NCBI RefSeq assembly: GCF_028682455.1
Contig: NZ_JANHLD010000001.1
Location: 310,001 to 374,000 of the forward strand
Length of the DNA: 64,000 nt
From: Pseudomonas putida
GTDB lineage: Bacteria > Pseudomonadota > Gammaproteobacteria > Pseudomonadales > Pseudomonadaceae
Direction: 5' to 3'
Shown: positions 33,216 to 41,756 of the stretch, one piece after another
Numbering within the stretch: the first letter of the stretch is position 1
Layout: every line of letters begins with the position of its first letter
Translations under genes and position numbers: made by a program
Notes under the pieces: generated by a model
Told to the model about the DNA's origin: nothing
The model's database searches: none
Seen by the model: only the letters and a program-made list of their open reading frames with translations

Positions 33216-36200
33216 CCCCGTTTTTGTCACCGCGCTGCTCAAGGTGTTTTCGAGCAAGTGCCGTTCCAACGCTGCTTCTACCGCTGTCGTGGCCAGCAGG
33301 AGTTGTTGCTGGAGCTGTTCCAGCGTGGCAGTGGGCATCTGGGCCTCGCACGCGGACTCCAGTTGTTCGCAGGCAGTGATCAGCGTGTCGGCCTGGATGA
33401 TTCGCGCCGCACCAAGCATACGGTGTGCCTCGTTCATCAACTGCTCGGCGTGATGCATCGGATCGAGCTCCTCAAGGGTGGTCCGATCCTTGGCAAGGTT
33501 GCAGTGCAGTTTTTCGAGCAGTCTCTGCAGGTCGGCTGCACAGTTGCCCACCACCGGCTCCAGGGCTTGTAGATCGAACAGGGAGGCAGGCGTCGGGCGG
33601 GGCGGCAAGGGCTTGGCCTTGGTCAGGCGCCGGCCCAGCGTCTTGAGGCTGATGGGTTTGAGCAGGCAATCATCCATGCCCGCCTGCTGGCAGCGCTCGC
33701 GCACCTCAAGCTGGGCATTGGCGGTATAGCCAAGGATCGTGCAGCGGGGCAATCCCGTTTCCCGCTCGTGCGCACGGACGGCCTGGGCAAACTGATAGCC
33801 ATTCATGCGGGGCATGTTGCAATCGACGATCAACACATCGAAAAGCTCGCGCCGCCACAGCTCCAGCCCCTCCAGGCCGTTGTCGACGCTGCAGTGCTGT
33901 AGCTCCAGGTAGTTCAACTGCTGGGTCATGAGCAAGAGATTGGCGGGATGATCGTCGACCACCAATACCTTAAGCCCGGAGACCGCGACGCACGGTTCGG
34001 TATGGGGCGCCGGGGTATTCGTGTCGCTGCTCATGCCGCTCAATGGCATGCTGATGTGCGCACGGGTGCCTTCACCGTAGACACTGTGCAAGGTCAGGCT
34101 GCCTCCCATGATGTGGCACAGGTCGCGACTGATGGTCAGGCCCAGGCCCGTACCGCTGCGCGCCAGCTCGCTGTCAGGATTGGCTTGGGCGAAGGGCAGG
34201 AAGAGGCGACGCTGATCCTGCTCGCGAATACCGATTCCGCTGTCCTGCACGGTCAACTCGAGACGCTGGGATGCAGACGCGGTGTCGGTTTCAAGCGCGA
34301 GGTCAATGATCACCTGGCCTTGTTCGGTGAACTTGATGGCGTTACTGACCAGGTTCGACAGGACCTGCTTGAAACGCATGGGGTCGAGCAGCACGTTGCA
34401 CCGGGCGGCGGGGGCGATCTTGAGCAGCAGGCGCACGTTCTTCTGTCGCGCCACGCCATCGAACACTCGACCGACCGACTCCACCAGATCGACCAGATTG
34501 ACTTGCTCGGGCGCCAGGGTCAGGTGTCCAGCCTCGATACGGGCGATGTCGAGAATATCGCCGATCAGCGCGAGCAGGTCCTTGGCCGAGTTGTAGGCCA
34601 CTTCGACGGCTGAACGATCCAGGTGACCCTGGCCGGCTTTTTCGAGGGTCAGCTCGAGCATGCCGAGGATGGCGTTCATGGGTGTACGGATTTCATGGCT
34701 GATGGTGGCCAGGAAGGTGCTCTTGGCACGGTTGGCATCATCGGCCTGCTGTTTGGCCAGGCGCAGGTCCTGCACCAGTTGGCGCCGTTCGCTGATGTCG
34801 ATCCAGCCACCGATGAGGCCCTGCACTTCGCCGAGGGAGTCCCGATACGGCAGGATCCAGTGGTAGATGGTCAGTTCCTTGCCTTTGAGCAGCAAGGGAC
34901 GATCAACGATCAGCGGGACGCCCTCGTTGATCACCTTCTGGTAGTCGGCCTGCATCTGCCCGGCGAAGTTGCGGTCGCTCAATACCCCATCTTCGATGCC
35001 TTTGCCCAGCACTTCATCCAGCTGCAGCTCGACCGCTTCCAGGTAACTGTCGTTGCAACTTTGCAACAGGCCTTCGCGATCACGCACATACATGGGGTGT
35101 GGCGTGCCGTTGAGCAATGCGCGCATGAATTCAAGCTGATCGCTCAAGGCCCGCTCGACCGCTTCGCGTTGCTTGATCTGTCGACGCATGCGAGCGTTCC
35201 AGGCCAGCGAAATCAGTAGCAGCAGGCTGGTGCACAGGATGATCTGGAATATCAGGTTCTGGTACTTGTCCCAATAGGCGTCGGTCTCGGTGCGATAGCC
35301 CCGCCAGCGTGAGTTGATCACCCCCAGCTCTTCCGGCGCGATGCTCAGCAGCGCCTTGTCCAGAATCGATGCCAGCTCGGGCGCGGTGCCTGCCGTGGCC
35401 ATGGAAAAGGTCGCAGGCTCGGCGCCAACGGTTGCGCGAATCGTCAGCCCCCGGTGGGTCGTGAGGCTGAAATTCGCGGTGATCAAGGCGGTGACAAGGG
35501 CATCGACGTGTCCGTTGGTGAGCAGGGTGGCTGCATTGTAGGTGCTTTCGGTTTCTACCAACTGGACACCGGGTGCTCGTTTTTGCAGGGTTTCGGCCAG
35601 CGGGCTGCCACGGACCAGGGCGACGCGCCGGTCTTTCAATTGCGCTAGCGAACTCGGCTGGTCCGTGCCTTGGCGGGTCACCAGGACATAGGAGTTTTCC
35701 AGGTATGGGCGGCTGATGGTCAAGCTGCTTGCGTAGGTATTGGGGGCAATGGCGGCGATGACATCGGCCTGGTTGCTGTTCAGACGTTCGATCATGTCGC
35801 TGACGCCTGTGGCGCGTTGGACTTCGAAGCGCAAGCCGGTACGCAGGCGAATCAGTTCGAGCAAGTCGGCAGCGATACCACGAAAGTTGCCATTGCTGTC
35901 GAAGAAAGTCAGCGGGGCTGCGCTTTCGTTGACCACCACGCGCACCACCGGGTGCTTGCTCAACCAACGTTCTTCGCATGGTGAGAGCTGCAGTTTGCGA
36001 TCGGTCAGCAGGACATCGCTGCCCACGCTCCAACGCTTGAATATGGTTTCGCGGGTATGGCCGGAGACGTTTTCGAGGGTCGCGTTGATCAATTCCAGCA
36101 GCTTGTGGTTGTTCTGTTGTACGGCGAAACTGAATCCTTCGGGCTCGTGTTTACCGAAATTGGCCATTTTGACGTTTTGAAGATGGCCCTGGTTGATCAT

Positions 36201-36863
36201 GTAGTGGGTGGAAATGGTGTCACCGAGAAACACGTCTGCCTGGTCGAAGGCGACGGCATTGAGGGCATTCTGGTAGGAGGGGTAGGCCTGGATCCTGGCT
36301 TCGGGGTAGTTGGCCCGTATTTCGTTCAGGGGCAGGTAGTGGTAGACCATGCTCAAGCGCAGGTTCGATAGGCCGGTATCGAGGGGACGACTTTCGTCTT
36401 CTCGGGTGACCAGTACCGGTTGGTCCACCGCATAGGGCCTGGAAAGCACAACGCCCGGGGTAGCAGCTTCGAAGCCATTGGCACTGCCGAGCAGGTCGAT
36501 CTTTCCCTGAACCAGGGCCCGCACCGCCTCCTGGCGCGTGGCAAAGCGCTGCACGCGGATCGGCAGGCCCAGCGTGCTGCTCAGGATCCCGGCATAATCG
36601 GCGGTCAAGCCCTCGTAGTCACGGCCGCTGGCGGTCATGTCGAAGGGCGGGTAGTCCGGCGCAGAAGTGCCCAGTATCAGGACTTCCTTCTGGTTGATCC
36701 ATTGCCGTTGTGCAGTGTCCAGGGCAAGGGAAAAGGGAACCGGAGGTGTCCGGCTGAGCAAGTTGTACCAAGTGGGTTGGGTCTCATCCGCCTGTACCGC
36801 CATTCCCATGCACAGGCCGGCCAGTACGCTCCACAGACAACGTGAGAGTCTGCACCTACGCAT
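33213..36863 (-). CDS. BvgS-like hybrid histidine kinase with tandem solute-binding sensor domains
   Basis: A 1216-residue phosphorelay kinase. After a signal-like N-terminus (cleavage near MAVQADE) come two periplasmic SBP_bac_3 (Venus flytrap) domains, about 55-285 and 295-525, then a membrane helix (about 536-560), a PAS domain (about 590-705), HisKA with ISHEIRTPMNA (His near 723), an HATPase with NLVSNAIKFTEQG and GTGLGL, a receiver (LVVDDHPAN, phospho-Asp in LIVDCNMPRMNG near 1013) and a C-terminal HPt with NEAHRMLGAAR (His near 1146). All phosphorelay residues are kept. Such domain order is that of BvgS/EvgS/RocS. The start ATG at 36863 has GAGGCGGG upstream and lies eight bases after the response regulator gene, whose frame is interrupted. 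Confidence 0.93.
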   Translation of the reverse strand: MRRCRLSRCLWSVLAGLCMGMAVQADETQPTWYNLLSRTPPVPFSLALDTAQRQWINQKEVLILGTSAPDYPPFDMTASGRDYEGLTADYAGILSSTLGLPIRVQRFATRQEAVRALVQGKIDLLGSANGFEAATPGVVLSRPYAVDQPVLVTREDESRPLDTGLSNLRLSMVYHYLPLNEIRANYPEARIQAYPSYQNALNAVAFDQADVFLGDTISTHYMINQGHLQNVKMANFGKHEPEGFSFAVQQNNHKLLELINATLENVSGHTRETIFKRWSVGSDVLLTDRKLQLSPCEERWLSKHPVVRVVVNESAAPLTFFDSNGNFRGIAADLLELIRLRTGLRFEVQRATGVSDMIERLNSNQADVIAAIAPNTYASSLTISRPYLENSYVLVTRQGTDQPSSLAQLKDRRVALVRGSPLAETLQKRAPGVQLVETESTYNAATLLTNGHVDALVTALITANFSLTTHRGLTIRATVGAEPATFSMATAGTAPELASILDKALLSIAPEELGVINSRWRGYRTETDAYWDKYQNLIFQIILCTSLLLLISLAWNARMRRQIKQREAVERALSDQLEFMRALLNGTPHPMYVRDREGLLQSCNDSYLEAVELQLDEVLGKGIEDGVLSDRNFAGQMQADYQKVINEGVPLIVDRPLLLKGKELTIYHWILPYRDSLGEVQGLIGGWIDISERRQLVQDLRLAKQQADDANRAKSTFLATISHEIRTPMNAILGMLELTLEKAGQGHLDRSAVEVAYNSAKDLLALIGDILDIARIEAGHLTLAPEQVNLVDLVESVGRVFDGVARQKNVRLLLKIAPAARCNVLLDPMRFKQVLSNLVSNAIKFTEQGQVIIDLALETDTASASQRLELTVQDSGIGIREQDQRRLFLPFAQANPDSELARSGTGLGLTISRDLCHIMGGSLTLHSVYGEGTRAHISMPLSGMSSDTNTPAPHTEPCVAVSGLKVLVVDDHPANLLLMTQQLNYLELQHCSVDNGLEGLELWRRELFDVLIVDCNMPRMNGYQFAQAVRAHERETGLPRCTILGYTANAQLEVRERCQQAGMDDCLLKPISLKTLGRRLTKAKPLPPRPTPASLFDLQALEPVVGNCAADLQRLLEKLHCNLAKDRTTLEELDPMHHAEQLMNEAHRMLGAARIIQADTLITACEQLESACEAQMPTATLEQLQQQLLLATTAVEAALERHLLENTLSSAVTKTG

Positions 36864-36871
36864 GGCCCGCC

Positions 36872-37495
36872 TCAAACCAGTGCGTTGCGTTTGGCCATTT
36901 CAATGAGTTCCACCAATGAATTGGCCTTGAGTTTTTGCATCAGGCGTTTTTTCTAAGTACTGACGGTCTTGTTGCTGAGAAACATGCCCTGGGCTATTTC
37001 TTTATTGTTTCTACCCTGGGCAAAAAGTTGCAGTACCATCAGTTCTCGATCATTGATGTGCTTGAACAGTTCCAGCTCATGCGGGTGGTTGTCGGTCGGG
37101 TGCTGGTTGATGGCCTGGCTCGGGAAATAATTGTAGCCAGACAGTACCGCTTTAATTGCACTGAGTAATTCGCTGAGGTCTTCTTGTTTGCACACATAAC
37201 CGGCGGCGCCGGAATGCATGCAACGAATAGCGAAGAGTGCTGGAGATTGTGCGGTGAGCACCAGTATTTTCAGCGGTACGGCCATGGAGTGGAAGCGCGA
37301 CAGCACCTCAAGGCCGTCCAGCCTCGGGATGCTGATATCGAGGATGATCAAGTCTGGCAGGCATTCGCGGGCCATCTGCATGGCATCCACGCCGTTATCC
37401 GACTCCCCGACGACGCGGTAGCCTTCATTCTCCAGGAGCATTCGTACCGCCAGGCGAATGACCGGGTGATCGTCGACAATGAAAACTGAGTGCAT
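36872..37495 (-). pseudogene. NarL/FixJ-type response regulator with in-frame amber codon
   Basis: The gene starts at ATG 37495 (MHSVFIVDDHPVIRLAVRML) with a GGAAAG ribosome site. It encodes a receiver domain (phospho-Asp in LIILDISIPRLDG) and a LuxR-type helix-turn-helix (LFAQGRNNKEIAQGMFLSNK-TVST). At codon 181 the frame meets TAG (36953-36955) exactly where relatives have Tyr in STYK. Translation beyond it continues without shift as KKRLMQKLKANSLVELIEM and AKRNALV to a natural TGA at 36872. The predicted 180-residue product lacks the end of the recognition helix and the dimerising helix, so DNA binding is probably lost. The downstream kinase is intact. A true mutation, amber readthrough or a sequencing error are all possible. 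Confidence 0.9.
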
Positions 37496-37798
37496 GCTGA
37501 ACTTTCCAGTTAATGTGCCATAGGTAGGTTCGCACCTTAACGCAGATATAGGAGAGCGCACATGAAGGGAAGGGTGGGTAGAGCCTGTATGGGAAAAGTC
37601 TTACTTAAATAGCAGGCTTGGATTACAAGTCTTCTCGGATTGCACTAATGTCAATCCAGATATTAGTAACGGGGTATTGCTAAATACACTCTGTGTTTAA
37701 ACGGATGAGTCCATTTGCGTTTAATTACTTCTGTCGAGTCGGTGGCCAGGTGTTCGATCACTGTCGCAATCGCACCGCCTGGCCGTTCTCCCACTCTT
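37496..37798. other. AT-rich spacer between dgt and the response regulator gene
   Basis: This 303-bp stretch is clearly richer in A+T than its surroundings, for example around 37600-37730. It should contain the promoter of the leftward two-component operon. I see no gene, no strong terminator for dgt and no recognisable operator. Confidence 0.55.
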
Positions 37799-39130
37799 TC
37801 AGGTAGGGCTTGAGCGCCCCGTCATTTCTCGCGCCATTTCGCTGGCGTAGCTGTCGGTCATCCCGGCAATAAAATCGATCATGCGCAGGAACGAAGTGTG
37901 AAGCGACGCTGTAGGGTCTGGTGCGTTGTTGCCCAGCAGATCGAGGATGCGCCGGCTCTTGAAAGAGGGGGTACGCCCGCCGTGTTGTTCAAGCGCTGCC
38001 CCGCAGAAGGCATTGAGCAATATCTCCAGGGTGGTATAGGCACCGATTTCGTGGAGCGTCTTGCGTTTATCCTGAAATATCTTTTTGCGTGCCATGTCCT
38101 TCGCCTGTAGTACGCAACGCTTGGCCGGACCATGCATATGCTCCACCAGGTCGCCCTGCAACTGTCCCGACAGCAGGGCGTCTTGTTGTTCGACAAAGGC
38201 GCGGGCGGCGGCGTTGGTCAGGTGCTCGATGGCTTTGCCGCGCAGAATCGCCAGTTTGCGTCGACGCGAATCCTGCGGGCCCAGCTGACGATAGGTTTCA
38301 GGCAGGTCGTCACCGACCAGGCTCAGCAGCAGCGACTCGACTTCCGGATAATCGAGCAGGTCCATCTCCAGACCGTCTTCCAGGTCGATCAGGGCGTAGC
38401 AGATATCGTCGGCGGCCTCCATCAGGTAGACCAGCGGGTGCCTGGCCCAGCGTTGATCCTCCAGTTGTGGCAAGCCGAGTTTGCGGGCGATCTGTTCGAG
38501 CAGCGGCAGTTCGCTCTGGTAGCAGCCGAATTTATGCTTCTTGTAGCCCAGCGCGTCTGCGTGGCGAGCGGTCCAGGGGTATTTAAGGTAAGTGCCGAGG
38601 GTGGCGTAGGTCAGGCGTGTACCGCCATCGAACTGGTGGTATTCCAGTTGGGTGAGTACGCGAAAACCCTGGGCATTGCCTTCGAAGTTGAGGAAGTCGG
38701 CGCGCTCGGCCTCGCTCATGGCGTCCAGCCAGCCACGTCCTGCGGCCTGCTGGAACCAATGGCGGATGGCGTCTTCGCCAGAGTGGCCGAAGGGAGGATT
38801 ACCAATGTCGTGGGCCAGGCAGGCTGATTGCACCACCATGCCCAGGTCACTGGGCTCGCACCATTGCGGCAGCCTGTCACGCAGGGTTTCACCCACGCGC
38901 ATGCCCAGGGAGCGGCCGACGCAACTGACTTCCAGTGAGTGGGTCAGGCGGGTGTGGATGTGATCGTTGCTCGACACCGGGTGTACCTGGGTCTTGCGTC
39001 CCAGGCGGCGGAAAGCGCCGGAGAAGATGATCCGGTCATGGTCCTTGTGAAAAGGGCTGCGGCCGAGCTCTTCAGAGCTGTGCAGCGGCTTGCCGAGACG
39101 TTCGCGGGTGAGCAGGGTTTGCCAATCCAA
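37799..39130 (-). CDS. dgt: dGTPase-like HD-domain triphosphohydrolase
   Basis: The 443-residue protein belongs to the dNTP triphosphohydrolase family that splits dNTPs, typically dGTP, into nucleoside and tripolyphosphate. The HD metal site is visible as [10 protein letters not shown] (His) and [16 protein letters not shown] (His-Asp), with a later [14 protein letters not shown] that supplies another Asp. Length matches the type-1 Pseudomonas Dgt-like enzyme. The N-terminus [15 protein letters not shown] is typical. It is transcribed with the small genes upstream only by direction, with a 78-bp gap. Confidence 0.92.
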   Translation of the reverse strand: MDWQTLLTRERLGKPLHSSEELGRSPFHKDHDRIIFSGAFRRLGRKTQVHPVSSNDHIHTRLTHSLEVSCVGRSLGMRVGETLRDRLPQWCEPSDLGMVVQSACLAHDIGNPPFGHSGEDAIRHWFQQAAGRGWLDAMSEAERADFLNFEGNAQGFRVLTQLEYHQFDGGTRLTYATLGTYLKYPWTARHADALGYKKHKFGCYQSELPLLEQIARKLGLPQLEDQRWARHPLVYLMEAADDICYALIDLEDGLEMDLLDYPEVESLLLSLVGDDLPETYRQLGPQDSRRRKLAILRGKAIEHLTNAAARAFVEQQDALLSGQLQGDLVEHMHGPAKRCVLQAKDMARKKIFQDKRKTLHEIGAYTTLEILLNAFCGAALEQHGGRTPSFKSRRILDLLGNNAPDPTASLHTSFLRMIDFIAGMTDSYASEMAREMTGRSSPT

Positions 39131-39208
39131 GGCCTGTACTCCAGATAGATGCAGGCCCCTAGCTTCCCGTGTGGGGCCTGTATCTGCAAGCCCTGCGGGG
39201 CACTGCCT

Positions 39209-39541
39209 TCAACGCTTGCTGGCAGTGCCCTGCATGGCCAGCTTGAGCAGAGGGATCAGGCTGGTGCCCAGGCGGATCAAGCGGCTCACACCGCCGCTCC
39301 TGGCTCCTTTGCCGGTCAGGAATCCCAGCAGCACCACCGCGCCGATGCCCCACAGGGGGGCGTGCTTGATGCCCAGCCCGCCCTGCAAGCCGTCGCCCAT
39401 GGCACGCAGGCGAGTCAACGGGTTGAGCAGTTGCCCGGACTCATGGCGAATTTCCTGGCGGTGCATCTCCAGGCGCAGGCGCACCAGCGCCTTGCGCAGT
39501 TCACGGCGGTTGGTGGTGTTGGGCAGTTCTGGCAGGCTCAT
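39209..39541 (-). CDS. Hypothetical membrane-associated protein of the DUF883-holin-like operon
   Basis: A 110-residue protein with a basic, helical N-terminal half (RRELRKALVRLRLEMHRQE) and one or two short hydrophobic stretches (LWGIGAVVLLGFLTG, near residues 64-78, and LGTSLIPLLKLAMQG near 92-106). Its start overlaps the end of the holin-like gene by four bases (ATGA), so translation is coupled. With the two genes upstream it forms the common three-gene YqjD/YqjE/YqjK-like unit of small envelope proteins. No enzymatic motif is seen. Confidence 0.75.
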   Translation of the reverse strand: MSLPELPNTTNRRELRKALVRLRLEMHRQEIRHESGQLLNPLTRLRAMGDGLQGGLGIKHAPLWGIGAVVLLGFLTGKGARSGGVSRLIRLGTSLIPLLKLAMQGTASKR

Positions 39542-39915
39542 GGCAACAGGCGCTCCCGGTCCTTGGCAAGTTCTTCGAGGGTCGAGCTGAAGGGTGATGA
39601 CTCATCGTACACCGCAGCCTTCAGGCGCAACCCGCAATACAGTGCCGCCACCCCATAGAACACGCACAGGCCGATGACACCGGCCAGGCGATAACTGTCC
39701 CACAGCAGCACCAGCACCAGGCCCGACAGGGCGACCAACAGCAGCAGGGCGAACACCAGGGCCAGCCCGGCGAACAGCAACAGGCTCAGGGTGCGGGCCT
39801 TTTGCTCCTGCAGCTCGATGCCAAACAGCTCGACATGGCCATGCAACAAGCCAAGAACCGCTGCGCCCAAGCGCTTGCTCGATGCCCCGGTGGTGGCGGT
39901 CGATTCGCTTTCCAT
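39538..39915 (-). CDS. Holin-superfamily inner membrane protein (YqjE-like)
   Basis: A 125-residue protein with two long hydrophobic segments (about residues 42-65 and 72-98: LLLFAGLALVFALLLLVALS and VIGLCVFYGVAALYCGLRL), matching the Phage_holin_3_6/YqjE family. Despite the name these are bacterial membrane proteins encoded beside ElaB/YqjD proteins, not lysis genes. The gene begins ten bases after the DUF883 gene and overlaps the next by four bases. Confidence 0.82.
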   Translation of the reverse strand: MESESTATTGASSKRLGAAVLGLLHGHVELFGIELQEQKARTLSLLLFAGLALVFALLLLVALSGLVLVLLWDSYRLAGVIGLCVFYGVAALYCGLRLKAAVYDESSPFSSTLEELAKDRERLLP

Positions 39916-39925
39916 AGCCCGGACC

Positions 39926-40240
39926 TCAGCGACGACTGGCGAGCAGGCCGATCAGAAAACCGACTCCGGCCGCAATGCCGATCGATTGCCACGGGTTGCT
40001 CTGGACATAGTCCTCGGTCGCGCTCAGGGCCGCTTCGCCGCGTTCACGCATCGAGTCCTGGGTCTGTTGCAGGGTTTCCCGGGCGCGCAGCAGGCTTTCA
40101 TGGATCTGTCCGCGCAGTTCGTCAGCCTGGTCACCTGCCAATGTGGCGGTGTGTTCCAGCAGCTTTTCGGTGTCGCGAACCAGGGCCTGGAAGTCAGCCA
40201 TCAATATGTCTTGAGCAGTCTTTGCCGATTTGCTGGCCAT
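39926..40240 (-). CDS. DUF883 family protein (ElaB/YqjD-like, membrane-anchored ribosome-binding)
   Basis: A 104-residue protein with a helical, charged body (about residues 8-75) and a C-terminal glycine-rich membrane anchor IGIAAGVGFLIGLLASRR, the ElaB/YqjD signature. E. coli YqjD and ElaB tether ribosomes to the inner membrane in stationary phase, so a similar role is inferred. I chose the ATG at 40240 for its AGGGAGAG ribosome site. The frame is open 47 codons further upstream. It is the first gene of the three-gene operon. Confidence 0.85.
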   Translation of the reverse strand: MASKSAKTAQDILMADFQALVRDTEKLLEHTATLAGDQADELRGQIHESLLRARETLQQTQDSMRERGEAALSATEDYVQSNPWQSIGIAAGVGFLIGLLASRR

Positions 40241-40310
40241 GGGGCTCTCCCTAACGGTGTGTGTGGCTATTTCGAGTAATGAGCGCTTGCGAAGGTTCAG
40301 TTCAAATCGC

Positions 40311-40326
40311 TGGTACAGCTTTTGCT
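40311..40326 (+). promoter_or_regulatory. Sigma-54 promoter candidate upstream of amtB
   Basis: TGGTACAGCTTTTGCT matches TGGCACGNNNNTTGCT at all but two positions with GG-N10-GC spacing, pointing toward amtB. The distance to the ATG is long (about 215 bp), which would imply a long leader. RpoN/NtrC control of amtB is usual. Confidence 0.5.
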
Positions 40327-40541
40327 GTGGGTTGGTGCGCCAGGTCCGGTGCCTGCGCCGAATTCGGGCGAATGCAGGCAACCGGGCCTTTAAACCTTAA
40401 ACCAATCCACGACAAACCCAAGGAAAAACTCCACATATCAGCAGGATCGGCCAGGGAGGTGCCGTGCATGTGATCCAGGCTGGTGCAAAAAGGAGTTTTC
40501 CCGCGCTGTCTTGGTGCTCTTTTGAGAGGCCTGCCGACCTT

Positions 40542-41750
40542 ATGGATAACCTGCAAAGTGCAGTGGACACGCTCGTTCACGGCTCCAACACACTGTTCAT
40601 TCTGCTGGGTGCTGTCATGGTCCTGGCCATGCATGCCGGGTTCGCCTTTCTTGAGGTGGGCACCGTGCGGCACAAGAACCAGGTCAATGCCCTGTGCAAG
40701 ATCCTCAGCGATTTCGCCGTTTCGACCCTGGCGTACTTTTTCGTGGGCTACTGGATTTCCTACGGTGTCAGTTTCCTGCAGCCGGCGGCCGTGCTGGGCA
40801 GTGAGCACGGCTACAACCTGGTGAAGTTTTTCTTCCTGCTGACCTTTGCCGCGGCAATCCCGGCAATCATCTCCGGCGGGATCGCCGAGCGGGCACGCTT
40901 TGCGCCGCAACTGTGCGCCACGGTGTTGATCGTTGCATTCGTCTATCCGTTTTTCGAAGGCATCGTCTGGAACGGCAACTTTGGTGTGCAAGCCTGGCTA
41001 CAGGCGAGGTTCGGCGCCGGCTTCCACGACTTTGCAGGCTCCGTGGTGGTGCACGCCATGGGGGGATGGCTGGCGCTGGCGGCGGTGCTGTTGCTCGGTC
41101 CGCGCAACGGTCGCTATCGGGACGGCAAGTTGGTGGCGTTTGCGCCGTCGAACATTCCGTTCCTGGCCCTGGGCTCGTGGATTCTGATTGTCGGCTGGTT
41201 CGGCTTCAACGTCATGAGTGCCCAGACGCTGCAAGGCGTCAGTGGCCTGGTCGCGGTCAACTCCTTGATGGCCATGGTCGGTGGCACCGTGACGGCCTTG
41301 CTGGTGGGGCGCAATGACCCAGGTTTTCTGCACAACGGGCCATTGGCCGGTTTGGTGGCGGTGTGTGCAGGCTCCGACCTTATGCACCCGGTCGGTGCCC
41401 TGGCCACCGGCGCGATTGCCGGCGGGCTGTTCGTGTGGTGCTTCATTGCCGCACAGAACACCTGGAAGATCGACGATGTGCTGGGTGTCTGGCCGCTGCA
41501 CGGCTTGTGCGGGGTGTGGGGCGGGATCGCCTGTGGGATCTTTGGCCAGACCGCCCTGGGGGGGCTGGGCGGCGTCAGCCTGATCAGTCAGCTGATCGGC
41601 AGCCTTGCCGGGGTGCTGGTGGCGTTGGTCGGTGGCTTTGCCGTCTATGGCGCGATCAAGGCGATGCATGGCCTGCGCCTGAGCCAGGAGCAGGAGTACT
41701 ACGGCGCCGACCTGTCGATCCACAAGATCGGCGCCACCAACCAGGAGTGA
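40542..41750 (+). CDS. amtB: Ammonium transporter (Amt family)
   Basis: A 402-residue Amt protein with about 11 membrane helices. MVLAMHAGFAFLEVGTVRHKN matches the first conserved region, and the pore histidines are seen in VVVHAMGGW and WPLHGLCGVWGG. It conducts ammonium for assimilation. No signal peptide is required and there is no glnK gene beside it. The ATG at 40542 gives the usual MDNLQSAVDTLVHGSNTLF start. A GAGAGG lies 14 bases upstream, and the frame is open 26 codons before. It is convergent with the antiporter gene, with only six bases between stops. Confidence 0.93.
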   Translation: MDNLQSAVDTLVHGSNTLFILLGAVMVLAMHAGFAFLEVGTVRHKNQVNALCKILSDFAVSTLAYFFVGYWISYGVSFLQPAAVLGSEHGYNLVKFFFLLTFAAAIPAIISGGIAERARFAPQLCATVLIVAFVYPFFEGIVWNGNFGVQAWLQARFGAGFHDFAGSVVVHAMGGWLALAAVLLLGPRNGRYRDGKLVAFAPSNIPFLALGSWILIVGWFGFNVMSAQTLQGVSGLVAVNSLMAMVGGTVTALLVGRNDPGFLHNGPLAGLVAVCAGSDLMHPVGALATGAIAGGLFVWCFIAAQNTWKIDDVLGVWPLHGLCGVWGGIACGIFGQTALGGLGGVSLISQLIGSLAGVLVALVGGFAVYGAIKAMHGLRLSQEQEYYGADLSIHKIGATNQE

Positions 41751-41756
41751 TCCGCC

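Noticed and set aside
37740..37830. An alternative reading frame past the dgt stop ending in [19 protein letters not shown]
   Set aside because: It looks protein-like for about 20 residues but has no start or supporting frame upstream. Dgt already has normal length (443 residues), so I take it as chance.
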